A stretch of 33,124 bases of DNA from assembly GCF_003400205.1 (NCBI RefSeq), contig NZ_QUQV01000028.1, positions 1 to 33,124 on the forward strand, read 5' to 3'. Origin of the DNA: Bacillus sp. HNG (lineage in GTDB: Bacteria; Bacillota; Bacilli; Bacillales; Bacillaceae_L). Numbering within the stretch: position 1 is the first letter of the stretch; the number at the start of each line of letters is the position of its first letter. The translations under genes and the position numbers were made by a program. Shown here in pieces: positions 16,700 to 24,471 of this stretch. Below the pieces are notes generated by a model that saw only the letters and a program-made list of their open reading frames with translations, ran no database searches and had not been told where the DNA came from.

Positions 16700-17143
16700 A
16701 TGACTAACTATGTAACTATTCGAAATGAACTTGAACAAGAGTTTAATCAACATCTAATACCTTACACTCAACATTCAAATCTTATGGAACTTGGTTTTAA
16801 TTATAGTATGGATGCGTATGAAAATAGAATTGAAATAGATGGGAAGACAAATGATGTTCACTTGTTTCATATGTTTGCTCTAACTATTCATGATGCAGAT
16901 CCACAAGAGCCTGGTCAGATTCAAATTGATACACTCACGATGATCGAAGATATAAGGAAATTGAAATATAGAATGGTAATGAAACTGATTGAAATTACTT
17001 ATCAAGTAGCAACAAAATATAACTACAACACCTTGATAGTGGGGATGGTTCCGGGTTTTTATAATAACATGGTCAATAAAAAAGGAGCCATACCGTTAAC
17101 CTATGAAGATGTTCAGCTAGTGGATACTACAAATTTGAAATAG
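16700..17143 (+). CDS. Hypothetical protein, 147 aa, between ATPase and PLD genes
   Basis: I cannot assign a family. The protein appears to be a compact alpha/beta domain with a short N-terminal helix (NELEQEFNQHLIPYTQH), beta-like blocks (ELGFNYSMDAYENRIEIDG and DVHLFHMFALTIHD) and a conserved-looking C-terminal patch (LIVGMVPGFYNNMVNKKGAIPL). There is no membrane segment and no nuclease motif. AAAGGTGG lies nine bases before the ATG. The position between the ATPase and the nuclease, with short gaps and no terminator, suggests that it works with them, for example as an adaptor or regulator. That is inference from context only. Confidence 0.8.
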   Translation: MTNYVTIRNELEQEFNQHLIPYTQHSNLMELGFNYSMDAYENRIEIDGKTNDVHLFHMFALTIHDADPQEPGQIQIDTLTMIEDIRKLKYRMVMKLIEITYQVATKYNYNTLIVGMVPGFYNNMVNKKGAIPLTYEDVQLVDTTNLK

Positions 17144-17203
17144 AGTAATCCAACTTTTTTAACGAATGGTACTAATAAATAGTCAATATGAATGGAGTAA
17201 AAA

Positions 17204-17947
17204 ATGAACGAACAACAATTTTTAAAAACAATGATAGAAACCGTAAAATATGATGATTACGACAATAAAGACGAATTGCTTGGTATCTTGAGGAATTCTA
17301 TTATCACCTATCGGAAAACAAACCAATTCACAAAGAAGTCTTGGCAGAGCTGGGAGTACATTGATTTAAGAGTACCTGTACCAATGTTAAAAGTAGCAAG
17401 AGGCTTAAAAAATGAATTTGAAAAGTTGGCAGCACTAATTTATATAGAGACACCTGAATATGACTTCGGTGGTTTAAACATCAAGCCAAAGCCTGTAGAA
17501 CTTGAGAATAACGAAGATATTGAGCATGATGTAGTCTTTGATGAAATTAAAGAAACAATCGTCCAGGGTATTCGAAATGCAAAATATGCAATATGGGTGT
17601 CTGTGGCATGGTTTACCGATAGTGAGATATTTGAAGAATTGATGTTAAGGAAAAAGGTAGGGGTAAACATTCGTATCATTACTTCAAATGAAGAATCAAA
17701 TAGATATTTGATGGACAAGTTAGAAAGAAATTTTGAAGTAGTGAAAGTTTCACTGAAAGGAACGTATTTATCGAATAGACTTCATGATAAATTTTGTATC
17801 ATCGACTTTGAGTATGTTATGCACGGCTCTTATAACTGGAGTAAAAATGCTAGAGGGAATGATGAAACGTTAGCTACTGCCATTGATAGAGATTTTGTAA
17901 GAAAATTTGCAGATGAATTTATGAGGTTACATGTTGAAAATCACTGA
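17204..17947 (+). CDS. PLD-like (HKD) nuclease family protein
   Basis: The 247-aa protein has an N-terminal part of unknown fold (1 to about 108) and a single phospholipase-D-type domain. The HKD motif is complete: H194-x-K196-x4-D201 (LHDKFCIID), followed by GSYNWS (208-213) and NDE (219-221), typical of nuclease members such as Nuc and BfiI, which work as dimers because each chain supplies one motif. A FEELMLRKKVGVNIRIIT segment matches the usual strand before it. The absence of a signal peptide indicates a cytoplasmic enzyme. GGAG lies nine bases before the ATG. As last gene of the ATPase operon it is a likely nucleic-acid effector. A phospholipase role is less likely without secretion or membrane signals. 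Confidence 0.88.
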   Translation: MNEQQFLKTMIETVKYDDYDNKDELLGILRNSIITYRKTNQFTKKSWQSWEYIDLRVPVPMLKVARGLKNEFEKLAALIYIETPEYDFGGLNIKPKPVELENNEDIEHDVVFDEIKETIVQGIRNAKYAIWVSVAWFTDSEIFEELMLRKKVGVNIRIITSNEESNRYLMDKLERNFEVVKVSLKGTYLSNRLHDKFCIIDFEYVMHGSYNWSKNARGNDETLATAIDRDFVRKFADEFMRLHVENH

Positions 17948-18017
17948 CCATTACAATCTGTTCCGTTAACTGAGGGAATTTAGCATAAATAAGTATTTTA
18001 GTAGAAATCTAAAAAGA

Positions 18018-18173
18018 GTACCTGTTACTATCTTCTTCCCCATGCAAATAAGTTGGGTTTCATACAGCAAAGGAAGCAGAAGAGGTAGAGGGCAAACTAT
18101 TCTAAACTCAACTTTGATTCAATCGTGAATAAAAAAATGGACTGAATTCATTAGTGGTTCGGTCCATTTTTTT
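18018..18173 (+). repeat. Noncoding repeat family, copy 5, ending in a strong terminator
   Basis: It starts GTACCTGTTACT, as copy 6 does, and has the hairpin segment with arms CTTCC 18035-18039 and GGAAG 18072-18076 and the linker TTTGATTCAATCG. The terminator part at 18131-18173 is perfect: AAAAAAATGGAC faces GTCCATTTTTTT around GAATTCATTAGTGGTTC. It can terminate the ATPase/PLD operon and, given the A-run, also transcription from the other side. The remaining 17948-18017 stretch shows nothing. Confidence 0.82.
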
Positions 18174-18202
18174 AACTTTACTTATATTTTTATCATTACT
18201 TT

Positions 18203-18222
18203 TTTGTTGCAAATGCAACAAA
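18203..18222. promoter_or_regulatory. Palindromic operator upstream of marR
   Basis: TTTGTTGCAAATGCAACAAA is a perfect 20-base palindrome, 68 bases before the marR start. A second, imperfect copy (TTGTATTTGCAACAAA) lies at 18252-18267, next to the ribosome binding site. Paired sites of this kind are typical of MarR autoregulation, so the following repressor is the likely ligand. A -10 box could not be chosen with confidence in the A/T-rich space between the sites. Confidence 0.75.
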
Positions 18223-18290
18223 ATTAAATTAAAATCAATTTAGGATTTTTATTGTATTTGCAACAAAAATAATGTGTTAAGGAGTTCATT

Positions 18291-18743
18291 ATGAAGGAAG
18301 TTCTTCGTGAAATTGGAATGATCGCAAGGGCATTAGATTCTATTAGTAATATAGAATTTAAAGAATTTGACCTCACAAAAGGGCAGTATTTATACCTTGT
18401 ACGAATATGTGAAAACCCAGGGACCATTCAAGAAAAGTTAGTTGAGATGATAAAAGTAGATCGAACAACAGCATCACGTGCTATAAAAAGGCTAGAAATG
18501 AATGGCTTTGTTGAAAAGAGAGATGACCCAATTAATAAAAAAATTAAAAAAATATTTCCTACAGAGAAAGGGAAAAGTGTATATCCATTTATAAAAAGAG
18601 AAAATGATTATTCCAACACCGTCGCACTAACTGGATTTTGCGAAACAGAGGTTGAAACCCTTTTCGACCTTTTGCAAAGGGTAAGAAAAAATATTGAAAA
18701 AGACTGGGATTATGTAAAAAAGGGAAATAAAAGAAATTATTGA
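18291..18743 (+). CDS. MarR family transcriptional regulator
   Basis: The 150-aa protein is a standard-size MarR repressor with a winged helix: helices around TIQEKLVEMIKVDRTTASRAIKRLEMNGFVEKR (about 45-78) and the wing KRDDPINKKIKKIFPTEKG. TAAGGAG lies seven bases before the ATG. The palindrome at 18203 and the half-related site at 18252 lie immediately upstream, so autorepression is likely. An acetyltransferase and a PaiB-like gene follow after 26 and 21 bases on the same strand and probably form its regulon. The inducer cannot be read from the sequence. Confidence 0.9.
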   Translation: MKEVLREIGMIARALDSISNIEFKEFDLTKGQYLYLVRICENPGTIQEKLVEMIKVDRTTASRAIKRLEMNGFVEKRDDPINKKIKKIFPTEKGKSVYPFIKRENDYSNTVALTGFCETEVETLFDLLQRVRKNIEKDWDYVKKGNKRNY

Positions 18744-18760
18744 TAATGGAAAAGGAATGA

Positions 18761-19288
<528 letters not shown>

Positions 19289-19309
19289 ACCTTTGAAAGG
19301 TGGACTATC

Positions 19310-19936
19310 ATGTATATCCCTAGGTATTTTAAAGTTACGGACTTTGATGAAATCCGAGAATTTATTCAGACGAACTCTTTTGGAACTATTGTAACGACAA
19401 AACAAGATAAACCTATAGCCTCTCATTTACCATTGGAATTGCATAAACAAGGAGAAGATTATTATATAACTGGACATATAGCTTATGCGAACCCTCAATG
19501 GAAAACGTTCGAATTTGAAAATGATAATGTCCTTGTTATGTATCAAGGTCCACATTCATACATTTCATCATCTTGGTATGAACAGGAAAATGTACCAACC
19601 TGGAATTATCAAGCTGTACATGTATATGGAACAGCTAGTATTATGAGTGAACAAGAGTTAGAAGAAGACCTTAAGTTATTATTGCAAAAATACGAAGGAC
19701 AGCGTAAGAATCCAGTTTTATGGGAAAATCTATCACAAAAAACTAAAAAACAAATCAACGGTATTGTTGGATTTAAAATTAAAATACAAGAAGTTCAAGC
19801 TGCATATAAATTAAGCCAAAATCGAAATGAAGCAGATTACAATAACATCATTGACAAATTACAAAATGAACAAAATCCAAACTCGAATCAAATGGCAGAA
19901 CTAATGAAAAAGAGATTAAAAAATAGAGAACAATGA
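19310..19936 (+). CDS. paiB: PaiB-type FMN-binding transcriptional regulator
   Basis: The 208-aa protein matches the PaiB family (FMN_bind_2), with a split-barrel flavin-binding fold: MYIPRYFKVTDFDEI at the start, then ASHLPLEL, HIAYANPQWK, VLVMYQGPHSYISSSWY and VPTWNYQAVHVYG. In B. subtilis PaiB with PaiA represses protease and sporulation genes. The ATG has GAAAGGTGG about 10 bases upstream. It is the last gene of marR-paiA-paiB. No clear terminator follows; the next terminator-like hairpin is in repeat copy 6 at 20247. The direct DNA-binding role of the family remains unsettled. Confidence 0.9.
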   Translation: MYIPRYFKVTDFDEIREFIQTNSFGTIVTTKQDKPIASHLPLELHKQGEDYYITGHIAYANPQWKTFEFENDNVLVMYQGPHSYISSSWYEQENVPTWNYQAVHVYGTASIMSEQELEEDLKLLLQKYEGQRKNPVLWENLSQKTKKQINGIVGFKIKIQEVQAAYKLSQNRNEADYNNIIDKLQNEQNPNSNQMAELMKKRLKNREQ

Positions 19937-19983
19937 TTCAAGCCTAAGATGAAAGAATTACAAAAAGGTACCGGGCTGTCGAC

Positions 19984-20181
19984 TTGACACCCTTTCTTCA
20001 GTTTGTGATAGATACTTTAAGTAAATGGGATTTATCTGAACAAGGGTTAGGGTTAATAGCATCCCTTCTTATTTCTTTATTCTTTTTTCTATTATATGTT
20101 CCTGTTACTTTCCACTTCCCCATGCTAAAAAGTCGGTATCTACTGCTAAATAGTTGGTATCCAGAGCGGAAGGAAGAGTGA
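19984..20181 (+). CDS. Doubtful small hydrophobic peptide, 65 aa
   Basis: A TTG-started frame encodes one amphipathic start (FLQFVIDTLSKWDLSEQ) and one membrane-like segment (LGLIASLLISLFFFLLYVPV), reminiscent in shape of small toxic membrane peptides. AAAGGT lies about 8-13 bases upstream. The last third runs into the hairpin segment of repeat copy 6, which is noncoding elsewhere, so the frame may be accidental. No antisense promoter was identified. Confidence 0.2.
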   Translation: MTPFLQFVIDTLSKWDLSEQGLGLIASLLISLFFFLLYVPVTFHFPMLKSRYLLLNSWYPERKEE

Positions 20182-20665
20182 GGAAAAAGAGTAGGCGAAC
20201 AATATGTACTCAATCATTTTTCAATCGTAAGATCAATTATATTTCAGGCTGGATCCAATAGTGGTCCAGTCTTTTTGTTTTGTCCAATATCTCCTCAATC
20301 CCTTGTCCAATAGGGGTTCCAGTCATCTTTTATCAATTCATTCTGTTCTATTCTGTTGTTTACCTCACTATATAAACCCGTAGGGTTTCAATACTATTTC
20401 GGTAGTTTCTTTGCATTTTTTCCATTCTTTTCTCTTGATTCTTCTCTCCATTCTGGTACCAACTTAATAACATTGTCCGAATATTCGATACAACCCAGAA
20501 CGGAAAAAGGAGGGCGAAATTGGGGGTTTTGGGGAAGAACTTTATAGCAGAATGGAAAGAAGAAAAAAGGCGAGATAAGAGGGATGGGGCTTAGAGCCGC
20601 AAGGGTTTGAGGGGAGTGAGAGGGAGAGTGGGGGAGGGAAGGACTTTTTGGCAGGGGAATATTAA
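20098..20665. repeat. Noncoding repeat family, full copy 6
   Basis: A complete unit of about 570 bases. In order it has the hairpin segment (arms CTTCC 20115-20119 and GGAAG 20172-20176), linker TTTTTCAATCG, an intrinsic-terminator hairpin at 20247-20276 (GGCTGGATCC/GGTCCAGTC then T-run), the box CAATCCCTTGTCCAATAGG (about 20298), the hairpin AAACCC-GTA-GGGTTT (20384-20398), a pyrimidine-rich segment, and from about 20495 a strongly purine-rich right arm ending GGCAGGGGAATATTA. No start signal for a gene is seen. It is followed directly by copy 7. Confidence 0.85.
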
Positions 20666-20670
20666 TATAT

Positions 20671-21246
20671 AGCTGTCTTATTCCACTTCCCCATGCTAAA
20701 AAGTTGGTTCCCACTGCTTTATAGTTGGTATCCAAACGGCAAAGGAAGCGGTCAGAGCAGCGGTCAGATTTTTATGTATTCAATCGTTTTTCAATCGGTT
20801 TTTTCAATCAAAAATCAATATCAATTCGGGGCGGGTCCAATAGGACTTCGTCCCTTTTCTTTTTTACCAATAGCCCCTCAATCCCTTGACCACTTGGGGT
20901 TCATAGCGTGTTCAGTTGTTTTTCATATCGTTTTCTATACAGTTCGAAAGAACACGGGTTAGAAGAAAGAGAGTGCTGAGAAAAGAGGTTTTTTCAGGCT
21001 CTTTTTTCATGTTTTTTTCTTATTTCTGTTCCCGTTCAGGGAATATCTATTTAACATTGGCAGAATATTCGATACAAGCCAGAACAGAAAAAGGAGGGCG
21101 AAAATGGGGGTTTTGGGGAAGAACAATATAGCAGAACGGAATGAAGAAAAAAGGCGAGATAAGAGGGTTGGGTCTTAGAGTCGCAAGGGTTTGGGGGGAG
21201 TGAGGGGGAGATGAAGGCGGGGAAGGACATTTTGGCAGGGGAATAT
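20671..21246. repeat. Noncoding repeat family, full copy 7 (tandem to copy 6)
   Basis: It repeats the order of copy 6: hairpin segment (CTTCC 20686-20690, GGAAG 20744-20748), linker TTTTTCAATCGG, GGGTCC/GGAC hairpin (about 20832), box CAATCCCTTGACCACTTGG (about 20879), a GTTC-GAAA-GAAC hairpin at 20942-20953 in the place of AAACCC-GTA-GGGTTT, a pyrimidine part, and the purine arm with GAATATTCGATACAA, AAAGGCGAGATAAGAGGG and the closing GGCAGGGGAATATA. The purine arms of copies 6 and 7 are the most similar part. Confidence 0.85.
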
Positions 21247-21256
21247 AGTTATTAAC

Positions 21257-21286
21257 TTGTTGTTTTATTTTTACAACACATATAAT
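21257..21286 (+). promoter_or_regulatory. Putative SigA promoter before the 21466 gene
   Basis: TTGTTG and a perfect TATAAT are 18 bases apart, at the point where repeat copy 7 ends. The leader to the next start codon would be about 170 bases. Nothing else is seen between 21290 and 21450. Confidence 0.45.
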
Positions 21287-21465
21287 GTCCCAGTATATTG
21301 AAGGTACACTACTAGCTGTAGGTTAGATGAGTTTTGATTAATGATGTCTGTAGTTGTTGAATATGACTATCATTTTTAATTAGTTAATTTGATAGTAACT
21401 TCAAGGCGTAATTATAGAGGCTCACACAGAATAGATCAATTCTAATTAAAAATGGAGGTTTATGT

Positions 21466-22005
21466 ATGAATACGAGAAAAATGGCTATGGAAAGTATTAT
21501 CGAGTTTATTGAGTCTGATGAAAAATGTGCTTTATTAACTGGGACTTTTCAAAATGAGAAACATCCTTTAGTTTTAAGGACTATAAATGATTTATTCAAA
21601 GGGAGCAGAATATTATTTAGAGCCAACTCAATGCAGAATTTAAGCACATTCTTTAGGGCTAATAAAAACTTTAAGACGGGTGTTGCATACAATTTAGGAA
21701 GTAACACAATGTTTGTTGACACCATTAACCCTCGAACATGGAGGAGTTCTCCTAACAGTTTCAATTTCGCTGTTGTTTATCCGTTTGATTCTGTAACGAA
21801 AGACAGTAATAAACAGAGCATTATGGATGATTTATTTAAGCAAAGAAATATTGAAAAGATATTTTTAGTTAGTTGGACAGATAATATAGACTTTTCTTGG
21901 TCTGATGAATATGTTGATCGGAAAATTACCTTCGATGCGGAAGAGGAAAAGCCTGAATACCATCAAAGGATGATTGATCTATTAACGAAAAATAAGGATT
22001 GGTAG
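21466..22005 (+). CDS. Hypothetical protein, 179 aa
   Basis: I do not recognise a family. The pattern of an N-terminal helix, a hydrophobic strand followed by a turn (KCALLTGTFQNEKH), and later strands (SRILFRANS, TGVAYNLGSNTMFVDT, NFAVVYPFD, IEKIFLVSWTDN) suggests an alpha/beta domain like a P-loop NTPase that lacks the GKT/S of Walker A. A GGAGG-type site lies seven bases before the ATG. The gene starts the long one-direction run after the tandem repeats and is followed 37 bases later by a membrane-protein gene. No function is proposed. Confidence 0.8.
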   Translation: MNTRKMAMESIIEFIESDEKCALLTGTFQNEKHPLVLRTINDLFKGSRILFRANSMQNLSTFFRANKNFKTGVAYNLGSNTMFVDTINPRTWRSSPNSFNFAVVYPFDSVTKDSNKQSIMDDLFKQRNIEKIFLVSWTDNIDFSWSDEYVDRKITFDAEEEKPEYHQRMIDLLTKNKDW

Positions 22006-22042
22006 AAGTACTGTCGATAAAGAAACGAATAAGGAGGATTGC

Positions 22043-22363
22043 ATGAATAAATTTTTCCGAAAGCCGTCTAAGGTTGCGTTAATTTCCCTAATCGCTACTA
22101 TAGTTGTTACTGTTTTACTCTTGTGTGTATTGAGGTTATCAGGAGTAGATTCAAGGATTGTACATATGATTGGTAAAGCGACAATTGCAATTTCTTTACC
22201 TTTCTTAATGCTTAACCCATTATTTGGCTTTATCTATTCATTTTTCGTTAAAGGAAAAAGTAAAATTCTGTATATCCTGTTGCATTTAGCTTGCATATGC
22301 ACAATTTCAGTTTTAGCGTTTACGGCTTTTATGTTTCGATACTTTGTACCTTTTGCTCCATAG
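22043..22363 (+). CDS. Small membrane protein, 106 aa, three helices
   Basis: Three hydrophobic stretches are visible at about residues 11-31, 45-67 and 75-99, after a positively charged N-terminus (KFFRKPSK). I know no family for it. AAGGAGG lies five bases before the ATG. A second small membrane-protein gene follows after about 40 bases, and the two may act together. Confidence 0.78.
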   Translation: MNKFFRKPSKVALISLIATIVVTVLLLCVLRLSGVDSRIVHMIGKATIAISLPFLMLNPLFGFIYSFFVKGKSKILYILLHLACICTISVLAFTAFMFRYFVPFAP

Positions 22364-22407
22364 AAACCTAAAAATGAGGTTATGAGGGGGTGTGAGAAAT
22401 TCCAAAA

Positions 22408-22719
22408 GTGTCAGCTATGTTGGGAGTAATTTCAGGGGCGTTTTCAATTTGCTTATGGGTTATCTTTAGCTTCTTCAATCCTTATTCAAATACAACTGAT
22501 ATTGAACCCATTTTAAATACGTTTTTCATGCTATGTATTCCTGCTTGTTTAGCAATTATTTCTTCTTTAATCTCTAAAAAAGTATTATTGTTAATTGCTT
22601 TTATATGGTCGTTACCAATCAGTTTATATGTAACGATGACTCCAAGCATTTTTGCTTTATTTGGGGTTACATGCTTTGCCTATTTACTCAGCTATTTCTT
22701 GATGTATTTAAAGAAATGA
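22408..22719 (+). CDS. Small membrane protein, 103 aa, possible ATT start
   Basis: Three or more hydrophobic helices cover nearly the whole chain (LGVISGAFSICLWVIFSFF, TFFMLCIPACLAIISSLIS, KVLLLIAFIWSLPISLYV and SIFALFGVTCFAYLLSYFLM). The start is unclear. GTG 22408 is 17 bases from the strong GAGGGGG site, and ATG 22417 is even farther, whereas an in-frame ATT at 22399 lies at the ideal eight bases, directly after an in-frame stop at 22393. The ATT would add three residues. The function is unknown. Confidence 0.7.
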   Translation: MSAMLGVISGAFSICLWVIFSFFNPYSNTTDIEPILNTFFMLCIPACLAIISSLISKKVLLLIAFIWSLPISLYVTMTPSIFALFGVTCFAYLLSYFLMYLKK

Positions 22720-22766
22720 GGAAATCGGTGTTCAAATGATATATTCAGAGAGATTGAGGTGATTAT

Positions 22767-23333
22767 TTGAAAATGGCAATTCCAATTCTCGTTTGTATAA
22801 TCATTGGTATTATATTTATAGGCTCATTTCCTTCGATAACAAGTGCTTGTTCGTGTGCAGAATTACCAGGTGTAGAAGAAGAATTTGAACGTTCAAAAGC
22901 CGTATTTAGTGGGAAAGTTATTGATATACGAGAGAAACGAAGTTTAAAAGGATATACGACTAAATCAGTCCTCTTTGAAGTAACGAACACCTGGAAGGGT
23001 GTAGAGCAATCACAAATAATCATTACCACTGGACAAGGTGGTGGAGACTGTGGATATGACTTTAAAGAAGGGGAAGAGTATTTGGTCTATGCTTACGAAT
23101 CAACTATGTATGGAAAAAAAACGCTTGTAACAATCATTTGCGATCGTACGAATGAATTGGGTTCCTCAGAGGAAGATTTGGCGATACTTGGGGAAGGACA
23201 GCCTCCGATTGAAGAAGTTGATTTAACAGATAAGCAGGAAGGAAATGGGTTATATATATGGGGTGCAGTAGTTATAGCCATCGGTATTGTTTTATTTTTC
23301 GTATTTAAGAGACGCACAAGGTCAAATAGTTAA
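22767..23333 (+). CDS. Membrane-anchored TIMP/NTR-like protein, 188 aa
   Basis: A signal peptide (about residues 1-27) ends at SITSA, so that the mature protein would start with CSC, the hallmark of bacterial proteins with a netrin/TIMP-like (NTR) domain. The pattern that follows is typical of the family: FERSKAVFSGKVIDI, SVLFEVTNTWKGVE and GDCGYDFKEGEEYLVYA. A C-terminal helix (about 161-180) and basic tail KRRTRSN anchor it. TTG 22767 is 5 bases from GAGGTG and ATG 22773 is 11, so either may be used. The partner is unknown; inhibition of a protease is not implied for bacterial members. Confidence 0.82.
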   Translation: MKMAIPILVCIIIGIIFIGSFPSITSACSCAELPGVEEEFERSKAVFSGKVIDIREKRSLKGYTTKSVLFEVTNTWKGVEQSQIIITTGQGGGDCGYDFKEGEEYLVYAYESTMYGKKTLVTIICDRTNELGSSEEDLAILGEGQPPIEEVDLTDKQEGNGLYIWGAVVIAIGIVLFFVFKRRTRSNS

Positions 23334-23373
23334 GGGAGTGATTGTCAGTGATTAAAGACCTGTTATGCAAAGT

Positions 23374-23399
23374 TGATACACTAATGTAATAATTATGTA
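23374..23399 (+). promoter_or_regulatory. Possible ECF-type promoter of the 23490 sigma gene
   Basis: TGATAC, 16 bases, then TGTA, resembling the layout of ECF promoters. The same TGATAC hexamer precedes CGTA by 17 bases at 24391, upstream of the next operon. The shared -35 may be the recognition site of the sigma factor encoded between them. Only two sites support this. Confidence 0.3.
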
Positions 23400-23489
23400 A
23401 TAGACTGGTAATCTGTTTCCCTCAATTTCCAAAGTTGTGTTACCATAATATTAACAAATATTAGGGGATTGGTAAGCGAGTGAGGAACA

Positions 23490-24077
23490 TTGGTTGTATT
23501 AGAAGAAAAAGGGAACATAAAGACTCTTGTTCCATCTCACAGTTTATGTGAAACAGACTTAGAAGAGTTAATTAATGAATATGAAAAAGAATTACGCTAT
23601 TTTGCCTACAAAATTGTTCGTGACTGGATAATAGTTGACGATATTATGCAGGAGGTATTCATTAAGATATTTCTAAAGTTGGACTCGTTCGAAAAAAGAT
23701 CTTCTATTAGATCGTGGTTATATAAAATTACTTATAATCAATGCATCGATTATTTTCGAAGTAAAACGATAAAATCTCCTATGTTAATTGAATATTTCGA
23801 AGAAATTAAAGTAGCAAATACTGACTCGGCAGAAATTGAAGCAATAGAAAAGTTTGAGAAGGAATGGTTATGCCACACAGTTAATTCTTTACCTAACCAA
23901 TACAAGGAACCGATTTTACTTTTTTATTTTAAACAGTATTCCTATAAAGAAATTAGTGAGACTTTAAATGAAAATATTGGTGTCATTAAGAATAGACTTT
24001 TTAGAGGAAGACGTTTGCTAAAGGAAAAATACTTCGATTATCAAGTTAGCTATGATCGAAAAGGAACGGAGTTATAA
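23490..24077 (+). CDS. ECF-type RNA polymerase sigma factor
   Basis: The 195-aa protein has sigma region 2 (about residues 25-95: YFAYKIVRDWIIVDDIMQEVFIKIF and SIRSWLYKITYNQCIDYFRSK) and region 4 (about 125-185: LPNQYKEPILLFYFKQYSYKEISETL then VIKNRLFRGRRLLKEKY). It is clearly different from SigW. The TTG start has GTGAGGA about five bases upstream. A 62-aa membrane-protein gene follows after four bases and is in the usual place of an anti-sigma factor, although it has no zinc motif. The targets may include the TGATAC promoters at 23374 and 24391. Confidence 0.88.
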   Translation: MVVLEEKGNIKTLVPSHSLCETDLEELINEYEKELRYFAYKIVRDWIIVDDIMQEVFIKIFLKLDSFEKRSSIRSWLYKITYNQCIDYFRSKTIKSPMLIEYFEEIKVANTDSAEIEAIEKFEKEWLCHTVNSLPNQYKEPILLFYFKQYSYKEISETLNENIGVIKNRLFRGRRLLKEKYFDYQVSYDRKGTEL

Positions 24078-24081
24078 CAAT

Positions 24082-24270
24082 ATGAATTCTTTTATTGTGA
24101 TTATCATAATTGTTTTAGCTATTATTGCGGATTTCTTTTGGTTCGATGTTGATAAAAAAAGATGGGGATGGATGAAGAACTGGTCAAATCTCCAAAAGGT
24201 TTTATTCTTCTCAGGTTTTGCAGTTGTTTCAGGATTAATTTACGTTGGATTGAGTTTAGGTTTTTTCTAA
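24082..24270 (+). CDS. Small membrane protein, 62 aa, next to ECF sigma
   Basis: Two hydrophobic helices (residues 3-20 and 41-60) surround a short charged, Trp-rich loop (WFDVDKKRWGWMKNW). ATG 24082 has GGAACGGAG about 11 bases upstream, inside the end of the sigma gene; a longer frame from 24052 overlaps that gene and is not used. Small membrane partners next to ECF sigma genes often modulate them. That is inference here. A strong terminator follows at once. Confidence 0.75.
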   Translation: MNSFIVIIIIVLAIIADFFWFDVDKKRWGWMKNWSNLQKVLFFSGFAVVSGLIYVGLSLGFF

Positions 24271-24276
24271 AAACGT

Positions 24277-24310
24277 GGGCATTATCACTGGGATAATGCC
24301 CTTATTTATT
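24277..24310 (+). terminator. Terminator of the sigma factor operon
   Basis: A perfect GGGCATTATC/GATAATGCCC stem with a 5-base loop is followed by the T-rich TTATTTATT, seven bases after the stop codon. Confidence 0.85.
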
Positions 24311-24390
24311 GAATTTCCCTTTTAAAATTCTGCCACAAATCCCAAAGAGTAAATTTAGTTAAATGAAATAGTCAAAATAATTGAAAAATG

Positions 24391-24417
24391 TGATACCAAA
24401 ATCATTTAAGTTTCGTA
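24391..24417 (+). promoter_or_regulatory. Possible ECF-type promoter
   Basis: TGATAC and CGTA are separated by 17 bases, 55 bases upstream of the 24472 gene. It resembles the SigW/SigM class apart from one base in the -35. See the matching site at 23374. Confidence 0.4.
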
Positions 24418-24471
24418 GATACATAGTGAAAACAATTTTTAACTAATTCTGGATAAAAGGATGTGTTCCTT

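Noticed and set aside
20356-21131. Several 60-110-codon frames on both strands
   Set aside because: They are products of pyrimidine/purine-rich repeat sequence, with no start signals and no conservation of frame between copies 6 and 7.
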